A stretch of 52,930 nucleotides of DNA from Chitinolyticbacter albus. Lineage in GTDB: Bacteria > Pseudomonadota > Gammaproteobacteria > Burkholderiales > Chitinibacteraceae. The position numbers were made by a program, and so were the translations under genes. Shown one piece after another: positions 28,154 to 37,025 of the stretch. The notes below the pieces were generated by a model. That model saw only the letters and a list, made by a program, of their open reading frames with translations. It did no database searches and had not been told where the DNA came from. The stretch lies in the NCBI RefSeq assembly GCF_024437655.1, contig NZ_JANBVF010000035.1:1-52930 (forward strand), given 5' to 3'. The first letter of the stretch is position 1. Each line of letters opens with the position of its first letter.

Positions 28154-29193
28154 GCGCCAGCCAGCCGCGGACCGACTACAGCGTGAAGGTCGGCAGCTAT
28201 CGCGCCAGCAGCGGCCGCGACCGGGGCGATCGCCAGCTGCTGAGCCTGGTGGTCGATATCGACCTCGATGCGGCCGGTGGCGTGTGCCTGATCGAGTTCG
28301 CCGCCAGCGAGGACGCGCCGGTGGCGGTCGGGGAGGCCATTTCAGTCAGCCTCAATGCCGGCGATGGCGCCACCACCGTCTACACCGGAACCGCAGGACA
28401 GATCCGCTTGGGCGCCGCCAGTGAGCGTATCGAAGCCTGGGACGCGCTCGCCATGCTGGCACGGGCGCGGCTGGCCGCGTCGTACGAGAGCGTCAGCGCC
28501 GATTTCATCATCAAGGATCTGCTGCAGAAGGCCGGTGCCAAGGCCGGGCAGATCGCCACCGGGCCGGAGCTGGCCCAGTACGCGGTCCATCCGGCGCCGT
28601 CGGTGCTGGCGCACGTGCAGCGCCTGGCGGGCCTCTCCGGTGCGATCCCGTATTGCGACGGCCAGGGCACGGTACAGGTGCTGGCCACGGCCACTGCCGG
28701 CAACACGCACCGTTTCCGCTACGGCGAGACCGTGATTGCGCTGGCGCTGCAGCCGGCGACGCCGGCCTTCGACAGCGTCGAGGCCTGGGGCGAGGGTGCG
28801 GCCAGCGCCAAGGGCGCTGACAAGGCGCACTGGCTGACGACCGATCTTTCCGGCGTGGCCGGCAAGGCGGCACTGGGGTCCGGTGGCCAGATCGCAAGCG
28901 GCAAGCTGGGCGACGCACCCTTGCAGCTCGTCGACGGTGCACTGCGCAGTGGCCAGGCGGTGCAGACGGCAGCGGACAACCGCATGCAGGCGCTGGCATC
29001 CCGGTCGGTGCGCGGTTACCTCGACGTGTTTGCCGCCCCGGCGATCCAGCCGGGCGACACCATCGAACTGGAACGACTGCCGGCGCAGCACCCGGCCACG
29101 CGATTGCTGGCGGGCAGCGGGCCGCTGCGGGTACGTCGGGTGCGCCACACGCTGGACCGCGCGCGCGGCCTGGTCACACGGTTGGGTTTCTGA
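28150..29193 (+). CDS. Baseplate hub protein (gpD/VgrG-like)
   Basis: A 347-residue protein resembling the gpD/late-control family hub (gp27-like): FIIKDLLQKAGAKAGQ, ILTHVQRLA-like SVLAHVQRLAGLSGAIPYCD, and YLDVFAAPAIQPGDTIELER near the end. The hub trimer joins the tube to the spike, which is here encoded separately (31794). The start overlaps the preceding gene by ATGA. Confidence 0.8.
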   Translation: MSASQPRTDYSVKVGSYRASSGRDRGDRQLLSLVVDIDLDAAGGVCLIEFAASEDAPVAVGEAISVSLNAGDGATTVYTGTAGQIRLGAASERIEAWDALAMLARARLAASYESVSADFIIKDLLQKAGAKAGQIATGPELAQYAVHPAPSVLAHVQRLAGLSGAIPYCDGQGTVQVLATATAGNTHRFRYGETVIALALQPATPAFDSVEAWGEGAASAKGADKAHWLTTDLSGVAGKAALGSGGQIASGKLGDAPLQLVDGALRSGQAVQTAADNRMQALASRSVRGYLDVFAAPAIQPGDTIELERLPAQHPATRLLAGSGPLRVRRVRHTLDRARGLVTRLGF

Positions 29194-29195
29194 CC

Positions 29196-30083
29196 ATGGT
29201 GCGCATCGGCAAGATCGAACTCAAGGGCGTGCAGAACCTGCACACCGAGGAGGCGCGCAGCCTCGTCGAGCAACGGGTGCCGGAACAGCAGGGCAGCGTG
29301 TTCCAGGATCTGGGGCGCGAGCCAGTCACCGTCGTCATCGACGGGCTGCTGTTCGGCGACGAGGTGATGAGTGCGCTGGAAACGTTGCGGGTGGCGCACG
29401 CCAAGGCGCAGCCGCAGTCGTTTGCCGCCGACATCGTCGTCGGCAGCGATCTGACCGACGTGGTGATCGAGGATTTCCGCGTGCGGCAGGTGGCGGGCTA
29501 CCCCGATCGCTACCGTTTCAGCCTGCGGCTGCGCGAGCACGTCGAGCCGCCGCAGTCGACTGCCACCGCGATGGCGCCGGTCAATCAGGACATCGCCGGG
29601 GACGCCGCCGCGTGGAACGAGGGCGCGATCGGCGCGGCAGGTGTGCTGCAAGATCCCGCCTCGCTGACGCAGGCGCTGATGGACAACCCGGCGCTGATCC
29701 ACAACCTTGACGCCGATGCGCTGGGCGATGCCATCGGCAACAGCCTGGACGAGCTCGACAGCGGACAGCTCGGCGGAATGATCGATGCGGTCGGCGCGCT
29801 CGATCCGAGCAAGGCGTCCGGCCTTTTTGACGCACTTGGCCGCGCCGGCAACCTTGGCAAGATGCTGAGCAAGTACCTCGCCGAAGGCGCGAACCTGATC
29901 GAGCAGCTGAAGAACTTCGACTGGAGCCGCGCCGGATCGTTGATGCGCGCGTTCGCCGGCGGCCTCGACTTCCTTTCCGCGCTGAAGAACGTGGCCGATA
30001 AGGCCGGCCAGCTCGTCGCCGACATCGGCAACCTGGAACTGCCGCCGGAACTGAATCGCATCGTGCGGGGAGAGCGCAAATGA
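29196..30083 (+). CDS. Baseplate/tube-initiator-like protein
   Basis: A 295-residue protein. The first 125 residues (GREPVTVVIDGLLFGDEVMS, FRVRQVAGYPDRYRFSLRLR) have the pattern of the N-terminal domain shared by phage DNA-circularisation/LysM baseplate proteins, which starts the tube on the hub. The rest is helical with Asp/Leu repeats (LDADALGDAIGNSLDELDSG). No LysM is seen. It overlaps the following gene. The role is inferred. Confidence 0.6.
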   Translation: MVRIGKIELKGVQNLHTEEARSLVEQRVPEQQGSVFQDLGREPVTVVIDGLLFGDEVMSALETLRVAHAKAQPQSFAADIVVGSDLTDVVIEDFRVRQVAGYPDRYRFSLRLREHVEPPQSTATAMAPVNQDIAGDAAAWNEGAIGAAGVLQDPASLTQALMDNPALIHNLDADALGDAIGNSLDELDSGQLGGMIDAVGALDPSKASGLFDALGRAGNLGKMLSKYLAEGANLIEQLKNFDWSRAGSLMRAFAGGLDFLSALKNVADKAGQLVADIGNLELPPELNRIVRGERK

Positions 30084-30631
30084 GCACGCCCGCCGATATC
30101 GTGCGCGATCTGGCCGGGCTCATCGATGCCTTGACCGCGCTGCTGCAGACCGCCACCGCCAAGGAAATTCCCAATATCGCGCGCGATCTGGGCGCCACCA
30201 AACAACTGAACGAAGTGGTCGACCGGGCCAAGGGCCTGCTCGACCAGCTGCGCGACAGCGCGGTGCCGTTGCGTCGCACGGTCATCGACGCCGATGCGCT
30301 GGTCGCCCTGCTGGGCCTCGTGCCGCCCTTGACCGAAGGCATGGCCGGCATGAGTGAGCGCATCGCGGTGTGGGTGCAGAGCCTGGCGTTGCCGCAAGGC
30401 GATCCGCTCAATATCGACGATGCGGCACAGGCCGCCAGCGTCGTTGCAGTGCCGCTACGCCAGGTGTCCGACGTGCTGGACCAGAGCGTGGAAATTGCCG
30501 AAGGCGTCGTCGAACTGACGGCACCCGAGCAATGGACCGGATTGATCGAGTCGCTGGGTGCGCTCGGCCAGGCCGTTCTTGAACTGAAAGCCGACCCTTC
30601 CGCCGCCCAAGCGGCTGCCGTTACGCCCTGA
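30080..30631 (+). CDS. Unrecognised helical tail-locus protein
   Basis: A 183-residue, mostly alpha-helical acidic protein (STPADIVRDLAGLIDALTAL at the start). No motif is recognised. It is locked between baseplate genes by a four-base overlap upstream and an 11-base gap downstream, so it is very probably part of the particle or its assembly. Confidence 0.6.
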   Translation: MSTPADIVRDLAGLIDALTALLQTATAKEIPNIARDLGATKQLNEVVDRAKGLLDQLRDSAVPLRRTVIDADALVALLGLVPPLTEGMAGMSERIAVWVQSLALPQGDPLNIDDAAQAASVVAVPLRQVSDVLDQSVEIAEGVVELTAPEQWTGLIESLGALGQAVLELKADPSAAQAAAVTP

Positions 30632-30642
30632 GGAGCTCGATC

Positions 30643-31704
30643 ATGCCCGATACACCCACACCCATCACACCCGCCCCGCAAACACCACCGGCTCCCGTTC
30701 CCGGTGACCGCGCTGACAACCCGTTCCGCGCGCTGGCACTGCTGCTCGAAGCGGTGCGCACTTCGCTCGAATCGAGCAAGGCGCCGGGCAAGGCGCCGCG
30801 TTGGGTGCGCATCGTGCGCGTGCGCGAGTTCAAGGACGATGTGATCGCCGGCGGCGTGAGCAAGACGGTCGATGTGCTGGTGACTGCGATGGGCTATCTG
30901 CAGCGCTTCTCGCTCGACGCCTCCGATCTCCTGATCCAGGGCGATGCCGCCAAGGCGCTGGTCGAGGTGTCGGCCGAGTTCATCAAGAAGGCCACCAGCA
31001 AGGAATTCGTCAACGCCCTCGAACTCGCCATCGGCCAGGAGCCGAGCGCCAGCGCGCCGATCCCGGACGTGGGCAGCGTGATCGACAAGATCGTTGCCAT
31101 CGCCGACAAGGTGCCCGAGCCCGAGGACCTGGAAGTGATTGGCCGGGAGCTCTACAAGCTGCTGGCCATCGATCTGAAGACCAGCGAGGACGACCTCGCC
31201 GCCGCGACCACCGATCACGTGCTGATCGAGACCACCGGCAAGCTGCGCCTGCTGCAGTGGGGCCTGGGCAACACCTTCAAGCTGCAGAACTTCGGCAAGG
31301 GCGCGACCCCGGCCGAGGCGGTGCTCACCTCGCTCGGCTCGCGCCGCCTCTGGCTGGCCACCAATGCCAAGTTGCCGCAACGCACCATCGGCAAGTGGGG
31401 CGACGACAATAACCAGGAAACGGTGTTCGAGCTGCAGTTCGCCGGTGACAAGGCCGGTGCCGACATCGCCGAAGTCAACACCATCCTCGACGGCCTGGGC
31501 TACCCGGTGCCGAGCGGCCTCGATCGCAAGGTGTTTTCCGACAAGTTCGCCGAGCGCCTCAAGGCCTTCCAGAAGATCAACAGCCTGGAGATCACCGGCA
31601 AGCTCGACAAGGCGACGCTCAATCGCTTGCTGCACCTGGATACCGAAACGCTGAGCCTCAAGCGCGCCAAGCGCTACAAGGCCGAGCCGGAAGTCACGTC
31701 GTAA
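30643..31704 (+). CDS. Tail-locus protein with C-terminal peptidoglycan-binding domain
   Basis: A 353-residue protein. After a Pro/Thr-rich start (PTPITPAPQTPPAPVPG), the middle is unassigned. The C-terminus (about 280-340; LKAFQKINSLEITGKLDKAT, LNRLLHLD) is a PG_binding_1 fold, where F-Q-x-x-x-x-L-x-x-x-G-x-x-D-x-x-T is diagnostic. This domain binds cell-wall peptidoglycan. No catalytic muramidase or amidase residues are recognised, so it would anchor rather than cut. A strong hairpin follows the stop. Confidence 0.75.
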   Translation: MPDTPTPITPAPQTPPAPVPGDRADNPFRALALLLEAVRTSLESSKAPGKAPRWVRIVRVREFKDDVIAGGVSKTVDVLVTAMGYLQRFSLDASDLLIQGDAAKALVEVSAEFIKKATSKEFVNALELAIGQEPSASAPIPDVGSVIDKIVAIADKVPEPEDLEVIGRELYKLLAIDLKTSEDDLAAATTDHVLIETTGKLRLLQWGLGNTFKLQNFGKGATPAEAVLTSLGSRRLWLATNAKLPQRTIGKWGDDNNQETVFELQFAGDKAGADIAEVNTILDGLGYPVPSGLDRKVFSDKFAERLKAFQKINSLEITGKLDKATLNRLLHLDTETLSLKRAKRYKAEPEVTS

Positions 31705-31715
31705 ACGCGCGAACA

Positions 31716-31739
31716 GCGGGCCGGCGTGTGCCGGCCCGC
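31716..31739. other. Perfect 10-bp hairpin inside the tail operon
   Basis: GCGGGCCGGC (31716-31725), loop GTGT, GCCGGCCCGC (31730-31739). There is no T-run, so it is more likely an attenuator, processing site or mRNA-stability element than a full terminator. It separates the hub-side genes from the spike and baseplate genes. Confidence 0.6.
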
Positions 31740-31793
31740 ACTAATACGCCTGTGTGCCGCCTGGCGCGCGGGCAACCGTAATCAGGAAGAACC

Positions 31794-32432
31794 GTGAGCG
31801 ATCCGATCGCCGTCATCCGCGCCGTGGTGCGCGACGAGCTACGCAACCTGCGCCTGGGCGACCTGGGCGTGGTGACCAGCGTGTTCCCGCATACCGATGC
31901 CGGGGATGCCCATCATTACGAGTGCAACGTGAAGCTGCGCGAGGCCGATCTGGAACTGCGCAAGGTGCCGATCGCCACGCCGCATATCGGCATGGCCAGC
32001 TGCCCGGCCGTGGGCGATCTGGTGCTGTTGAGCTATGTCGGCGGCGACCCGAACCGCGCGGTGGTGATCGGCCGGCTGTATTCGGAAAATGCCACACCGC
32101 CGCTGTTCGACGAGAACGAATGGCGCGTGCACTCACCCTTGGCGGGCGCCACGCATATCGCGATCGACAAGGATGAATCCTTCGTTGTCACCGCCGGCAA
32201 GACCGTGGTCACGGTCAAGAAGGATGGCAACGTCGAGATTGCCGGCGAGGCCGACGTGAACATCGAGGTCAAGGGCAACGCCACCATCAAGTGCGGCGAC
32301 TGCACCATCGATGCCTCCGGCAACATCGACCTGGGCAAGGGCGGCGCCGGTGTGATCACCGAGGCCAGCCACAAGTGCTATTTCACCGGCAAGCCGCTGG
32401 TGCCGTCGCAAACCGTCAAGGCCAAGGGTTGA
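31794..32432 (+). CDS. Baseplate spike protein V (gpV-like)
   Basis: A 212-residue gpV-family protein starting at GTG 31794 with AGGAAG nearby. The OB-fold region (VTSVFPHTDAGDAHHYECNV, VGDLVLLSYVGGDPNRAVV) is followed by a repetitive beta-helix (VTVKKDGNVEIAGEADVNIE, KGNATIKCGDCTIDASGNI). The trimeric needle pierces the target membrane. Two Cys in KCGDC are unusual and might bind metal or cross-link. Confidence 0.85.
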   Translation: MSDPIAVIRAVVRDELRNLRLGDLGVVTSVFPHTDAGDAHHYECNVKLREADLELRKVPIATPHIGMASCPAVGDLVLLSYVGGDPNRAVVIGRLYSENATPPLFDENEWRVHSPLAGATHIAIDKDESFVVTAGKTVVTVKKDGNVEIAGEADVNIEVKGNATIKCGDCTIDASGNIDLGKGGAGVITEASHKCYFTGKPLVPSQTVKAKG

Positions 32433-32434
32433 CC

Positions 32435-33082
32435 ATGCCAGCGCCGCAGGCTTCCCAGCTCGAATCCGTCGCCGACGGCATGGTGCGTGCCGCCGCGCTG
32501 CAAGGCGAGGATGCGCCGGGCCTCGCGAAGGCGCTGGCCAATGCCACGGCCCAGGCGCTGGCGCTATTCGCCGCGCAGGGCATGGTGTTGCCGGGTATTC
32601 CGGCCGCAGCGGTACCGCCACCGGGCAACGGGGCCACGGCCGGCCCCGGTCGGCTGATGCCGCCTCCCGCTGGCGGGCCGATCGCGCCGCAGCTCGAAGG
32701 CATCTGCAATGCGCAGCTGACTGCCCAGGGCATCAAGGGCGAGGATGCGCCCGGTCTGGCCAAGACCATGGCCGCCACCATTGCCCAGGGCATCCAGTTG
32801 TTTGCCAGCCAGACCATGGTGATGCCCGGCATTGCCATCGCCGGTTTCGTCACCACCGCGCCGGGCATGTTGCAACCGGTGCCGCTGGCCTCGTCGATCG
32901 AGGGTGCGGCCAAGGGCTTCATGCAGCGCGACGGCTTGCGTGGCGAGAACGCGCCTGATCTGGCGCAGGCCATGGCCAACACCGTCAATCTCGCGCTGAC
33001 GCAGTTTGCCGCGCAGGTCATGGTGGCGCCGGGCATCCCGTGCTCGCCCGGTGCCAGTGCCGGGCCCGGGAGGTTGATGTGA
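32435..33082 (+). CDS. Triple-repeat protein next to the spike, possible spike tip
   Basis: A 215-residue protein starting at ATG 32435, two bases after the spike stop. It consists of three repeats (about residues 8-85, 86-153, 154-215). Their first 49 residues align without gaps: each has G-E-(D/N)-A-P-x-L-A in the middle, A/S-Q-x-M-V-x-P-G-I at the end of the core, and two end in GPGRLM. The longer frame from 32291 runs through the spike gene and is not credible. No known family is recognised. Its place between spike and gp25, and the threefold repeat, suggest a single-chain cap on the trimeric spike. Confidence 0.65.
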   Translation: MPAPQASQLESVADGMVRAAALQGEDAPGLAKALANATAQALALFAAQGMVLPGIPAAAVPPPGNGATAGPGRLMPPPAGGPIAPQLEGICNAQLTAQGIKGEDAPGLAKTMAATIAQGIQLFASQTMVMPGIAIAGFVTTAPGMLQPVPLASSIEGAAKGFMQRDGLRGENAPDLAQAMANTVNLALTQFAAQVMVAPGIPCSPGASAGPGRLM

Positions 33083-33185
33083 CGAGCCTGCCAGCGAAGC
33101 TACCCGCTTCCGTTGCAAACGATCCGGCAACAGGCCCCCGGCAAAGTCGGGCGCACACCACCGGTTCATACGAGGAAACAGCATC

Positions 33186-33602
33186 GTGGTGACACACGAC
33201 CCTTACGGTACCGATTTGCGGCTGGTGTTCGGTGCGCGCGGCGAGGATGCCGATCTGGCGGTGGGCATGCAGGATCTGGATACGGTGAGCGGCATCGACA
33301 ACCTGGTGCAGGCGCTGGCGCTGCGCCTGCTGGTCGATCGGGGAGAGTTGTCCGGGCTGGGGCATGCGCGCTACGGCAGCCGCATCCGTGACCTCTTGGG
33401 CGAAACGCTCGATCGGCCCAATCTGGAGCTGATGCGGCGCTATGTGCGCCAGTCGCTGCTGCAGGATCCGCGCGTGGCCGAAGTGGTTTCGGTTTCGGTA
33501 ACGCCGGCCGGTGTGCGGCGCGATGCGGTCGAAGTAGTGGCCCAGGTGCTGGCGGGCGACGGCGACATGGCGCGGGTGGAGGTGGTGTTCGATGCCGCTT
33601 GA
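33186..33602 (+). CDS. Baseplate wedge protein, gp25/GPW family
   Basis: A 138-residue gp25-like protein starting at GTG 33186, preceded by GAGGAAACAGC. The key block is VSGIDNLVQALALRLLVDRG with ARYGSRIRDLLGE, followed by VRQSLLQDPRV. The gp25 fold is part of the wedge that primes sheath assembly and is shared by phages, tailocins, eCIS and type VI systems. It overlaps the gpJ gene by 11 bases. Confidence 0.88.
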   Translation: MVTHDPYGTDLRLVFGARGEDADLAVGMQDLDTVSGIDNLVQALALRLLVDRGELSGLGHARYGSRIRDLLGETLDRPNLELMRRYVRQSLLQDPRVAEVVSVSVTPAGVRRDAVEVVAQVLAGDGDMARVEVVFDAA

Positions 33603-35121
33603 CCAGCCGTTCCAGAAAAAAAGCTTCGCCGAGGTGACCGCCGCGCTGTTGGCCGACATGGCGGCGGGGGCCGGCGGGCGCCAGCCACTGACCGACGTGA
33701 CCGAGGGTAGCGTGGTGCGCACGCTGGCCGAGTCCTTCGCCCGCGAGCTCGCGGTGTGCTACGAACAGCTCGACCATGTGTATCGCAACGCCTACCTGGA
33801 AACGGCCGCTGGCGGCGCGCTCGACAACGTCGTGGCGCTGCTGGGCCTGACGCGCCGGCGCGGTGGTTTCCTTGAGGGCATGGTGCAATTCGGTCGCGGC
33901 ACACCCGCGCCGGAGGACATCCATATCCCCGCCGGCACCCTGGTTGCCGGGCGCGATGCACCGCTGTGCGCGACCATCGAGTCGGCCACGCTGGAGCGCG
34001 GCGAGTTGCGGGTGACGGTCGGCGTGCGGGCGCAGGAGGCATTCGACGGTACGGTCAAGGCGGGTCAGCTGGCGGTGATGCCGCGCCCCATCGCCGGCGT
34101 CGAGACCGTACACAACCCGGGTGATCTGCTGCTGCGCCAGCGCGAGGAAACCGACGCCGAGTTGCGCCAGCGCGCGCAGGGCGTGGTGCGTGCGGCCAAT
34201 ACCGGCACGCTGTCGGCAATGGAAGAGGCCGCGCGCTCGGTCGGCATCAACGAAGTGCGCATCATCGAGCAGCCGAACGGCCGCCCCGGCGAAATCGCCG
34301 TCATTCTGGGCGACACCGGCATTCCGGACGCGCTGCGTGATGAGGCGCGGCGTCGCATCGAGGCAGTCCGCCCCGCCGGCATCGTGTTCGAGTGTGATCG
34401 TGCGCAAACGGTCTATATCCAGGTCACCGCCACGCTGGAAACCGGCGGCGAGCGTAGCGAGCGTGAGCGCAAGGCCATCGAGGCGCAGCTGACGCAGCAA
34501 CTGGCGGATTACATCGGGCAGCTCGCCATCGGCGATACGGTGCGCGAGGCCAAGATCCGCGCCATCCTCACCAGTCACGACGCCGTGCTCGGCGTCGAGG
34601 ACACGCCGGGTCTGGCCATGCTCACGCCGTACACGGTGCAGGCCGACGACATCCTGGCGTCGCAGGCCAGCCGCTTCGTCGTGGGCAAGGGCGATATCGC
34701 GCCGGGCCGCACCGGCCGCGTAGCGCTGGACCTGGAACGGCTGCCGCTACGGCTCAGCCTTGAGCCTTCGGTCGTCAACGCGCGGCTGACGTTGCAGCTG
34801 ACGGTTACCCAGGATGCCAACCGTATGGGCATCGAGAACGAGCTCAAGCAAAAGGTGCAGTCGCTCAACGAGGCCATCCTGGAGCACCGCGCTGCCAGCC
34901 TTAGTAGCGGCGAGCTGGTCGAGGTGCTGAAGAAGAACCAGCCCGAGTTCGTGCAGTGGGTACGCGCGACGGTGATCCACGATCGCGATGGCCGGGCGGT
35001 GGAGCTGGGCGACGGCAACCTGCCTGCGTTGGAGGCCAACGTGCGCAGCGACGATTTCGGGGGCCGCGAGCGGCTGCTGCTCAACCCCATAGATTGGGTG
35101 GATGCGGGCAATGGGCAGTAG
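33592..35121 (+). CDS. Baseplate wedge protein J (gpJ-like)
   Basis: A 509-residue gpJ/gp6-family protein (FQKKSFAEVTAALLADMAAG at the start; GSVVRTLAESFARELAVCYE; DAELRQRAQGVVRAANTGTL in the middle). It forms the baseplate wedge ring with gp25 and gpI. Length and order match the family. It overlaps both neighbours. Confidence 0.85.
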   Translation: MPLDQPFQKKSFAEVTAALLADMAAGAGGRQPLTDVTEGSVVRTLAESFARELAVCYEQLDHVYRNAYLETAAGGALDNVVALLGLTRRRGGFLEGMVQFGRGTPAPEDIHIPAGTLVAGRDAPLCATIESATLERGELRVTVGVRAQEAFDGTVKAGQLAVMPRPIAGVETVHNPGDLLLRQREETDAELRQRAQGVVRAANTGTLSAMEEAARSVGINEVRIIEQPNGRPGEIAVILGDTGIPDALRDEARRRIEAVRPAGIVFECDRAQTVYIQVTATLETGGERSERERKAIEAQLTQQLADYIGQLAIGDTVREAKIRAILTSHDAVLGVEDTPGLAMLTPYTVQADDILASQASRFVVGKGDIAPGRTGRVALDLERLPLRLSLEPSVVNARLTLQLTVTQDANRMGIENELKQKVQSLNEAILEHRAASLSSGELVEVLKKNQPEFVQWVRATVIHDRDGRAVELGDGNLPALEANVRSDDFGGRERLLLNPIDWVDAGNGQ

Positions 35122-36991
35122 TCTGCTGCGGCGCCAGCGCCTGCTCGATCTGCTGCCGCGCATCTACACGGCGCAGCCGGCCGATAGCGCGGTCGGTGCG
35201 GTGATCGCGGGCATGGCCGGTATGCTGGCGCGCCTGGATGGCGACATGACGCGCGTGCTGCATGATCGCTGGAGCGCGCTGGCCACGGCCCAGCGACCGG
35301 ACGAGGCGGACAGCGCGCTCGAGCGGCTGGGCCATATGTTGCAGGTCTACCGCCTGCCGCCCCGGCTCATGGTCCAGGGGCAGCAGGAGGACGAGTTCGG
35401 CCTGCACCTGCGCTTTGCCTCCGGCCGGCATCTGGACGACGCGCTACGTGATCTGCTGGGCGTGGGCTGGAGCTCCGCCGATGCCGAATCGCACGCGCGC
35501 GGTCTCGCGCTGCTGGGCGAGGTGTTCTCTGGTCTGCGTTTCGATCATGTCGCGTTCGACGAAACCCTGCATGTGTCGCTGCTGGGCGAGGATGCCGCGC
35601 CGCTCGCCCGGTTCAGGACGTTGCTGCTGCCCGAAGGCGGCGAGGCGTACCGCCAGCGGCTGCGCCTGAGTGCGCCCTTGCTCACGGGCGGTATGACCAC
35701 GCCACGTGCACTGCTGGCGCTGGCGATCGCGGACCTCGGCGCCGAGCCCAGCCTGGCCATGCGGCGCCACGGCGATACCCTTACCGCCCAGGCCATGCCG
35801 CTGGGGACGCGCAAGCGCTGCCGCCATTGCGCCGGGACCGATCCGCTCGCGCCGTGCGTCGCGGCCAGCGAAATACTGTTCGAAGCGAGGCTGACCGACA
35901 ACCCGGTACTGGATCAGGAGCACAATGAACCGGCGCCCCGCTTGCGCCGGACGTTCAACGTGCACAACGCCAGCCTGCTGGCCGATCGGCCCATCCTGCG
36001 CCTGACCGCCACGCAGCGCCCGATCGCCTACCCGGCCATCCAGAGCCGCAGCACCGGTGAGATCGCGTTGTTCGCCGGTACGCTCAAGCCCGGTGAAACG
36101 CTGCATCTGTATCCGGATGCCGAACGGCTGGACCTTCCCGCCTACGACAGTGAAGGCCGGGCCGACCATCACCGCTGGCTGCAGTCGTACCCTGAGGGCC
36201 GTGCCATCGTCACCGCCGTGGGCCGGCCCGAGCGCGACGTCAGCAGCGACATCTTCTACCTGTGGGGCAATCGTTTCGACGATATGGCGTCGCGCTTCGG
36301 TGGCGGTGCGGGCGAGGCGCTGCGCTGCGGTGTGCTCGATCAGGCGGTGCGCACCCCGCAGCTCGTGAGCGGCGACAACGCGCTGATGCTGCTGACCTTC
36401 GCCAAGCCGGACGCCGAATTCGCCGGTGCCGGCGATACCACGCATCTGTCGGTGTTCGCCGGCCTCAACGAAAAGGATGGCACCCGCTTTGCCTTGATCG
36501 ACGGCGATCTGGCGCATTCGGACCAGAGCTTTCTCTCTCTGCTGCTGCAATCGTTGACGCAAACCGACACCAGCGGCGAGGACGAGGGCGATTCCGCGGC
36601 CAAGCCGCCGCTGGCGCTGCAGCTGGAATGGGTGGCGCGCCCACCGGCCACCTTCCGCCTGCGTATCCCCAAAAGTGCGTGGGTCATCGAAGCGGAGTTG
36701 CGTGGTGCGGTGGCGCTGATGCGCCAGGACATCGAGCGCGCCCGGGCAGCCGGCGTGCGTGCATTGATCGATTTTCCGGTGCCGCCCTATCGCGAGCGGC
36801 AGGACAGCGAGGCGCTGCCGCCCAAGTTGCAGGCGCATCAGACCAACCGCGAGCTGAATGAACCGGGCGAAGCGCACCTGGCCATCACCGCGCGGCAGCC
36901 GCTGGCCGATACCCAGGCACTGGACGAAGGCCGGCTGGTCTTCGGCGGCGTGCTGGACGCCACGCCACTCGACTGGAGCCGGCTGCAATGA
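35102..36991 (+). CDS. Large tail protein, gpI-like N-terminus
   Basis: A 629-residue protein after gpJ, where gpI lies. The start LLRRQRLLDLLPRIYTAQPA and the next 100 residues fit gpI (baseplate-to-fibre connector), but the protein is three times longer. A Cys/His-rich patch (KRCRHCAGTDPLAPC, about 237-255) could bind zinc. ATG 35102 and ATG 35111 are both possible starts; neither has a clear ribosome-binding site because of the overlap with gpJ. It probably joins the baseplate to the fibres encoded next. Confidence 0.65.
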   Translation: MRAMGSSLLRRQRLLDLLPRIYTAQPADSAVGAVIAGMAGMLARLDGDMTRVLHDRWSALATAQRPDEADSALERLGHMLQVYRLPPRLMVQGQQEDEFGLHLRFASGRHLDDALRDLLGVGWSSADAESHARGLALLGEVFSGLRFDHVAFDETLHVSLLGEDAAPLARFRTLLLPEGGEAYRQRLRLSAPLLTGGMTTPRALLALAIADLGAEPSLAMRRHGDTLTAQAMPLGTRKRCRHCAGTDPLAPCVAASEILFEARLTDNPVLDQEHNEPAPRLRRTFNVHNASLLADRPILRLTATQRPIAYPAIQSRSTGEIALFAGTLKPGETLHLYPDAERLDLPAYDSEGRADHHRWLQSYPEGRAIVTAVGRPERDVSSDIFYLWGNRFDDMASRFGGGAGEALRCGVLDQAVRTPQLVSGDNALMLLTFAKPDAEFAGAGDTTHLSVFAGLNEKDGTRFALIDGDLAHSDQSFLSLLLQSLTQTDTSGEDEGDSAAKPPLALQLEWVARPPATFRLRIPKSAWVIEAELRGAVALMRQDIERARAAGVRALIDFPVPPYRERQDSEALPPKLQAHQTNRELNEPGEAHLAITARQPLADTQALDEGRLVFGGVLDATPLDWSRLQ

Positions 36992-37025
36992 ACCATCAAA
37001 CTTTACGCAATCTGGAGAGGACAGC

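Noticed and set aside
29581-31635. 684-codon minus-strand ORF
   Set aside because: It lies antisense to several overlapping tail genes with good motifs and has the Arg/Ala/Gly-rich look of a GC-rich shadow frame.
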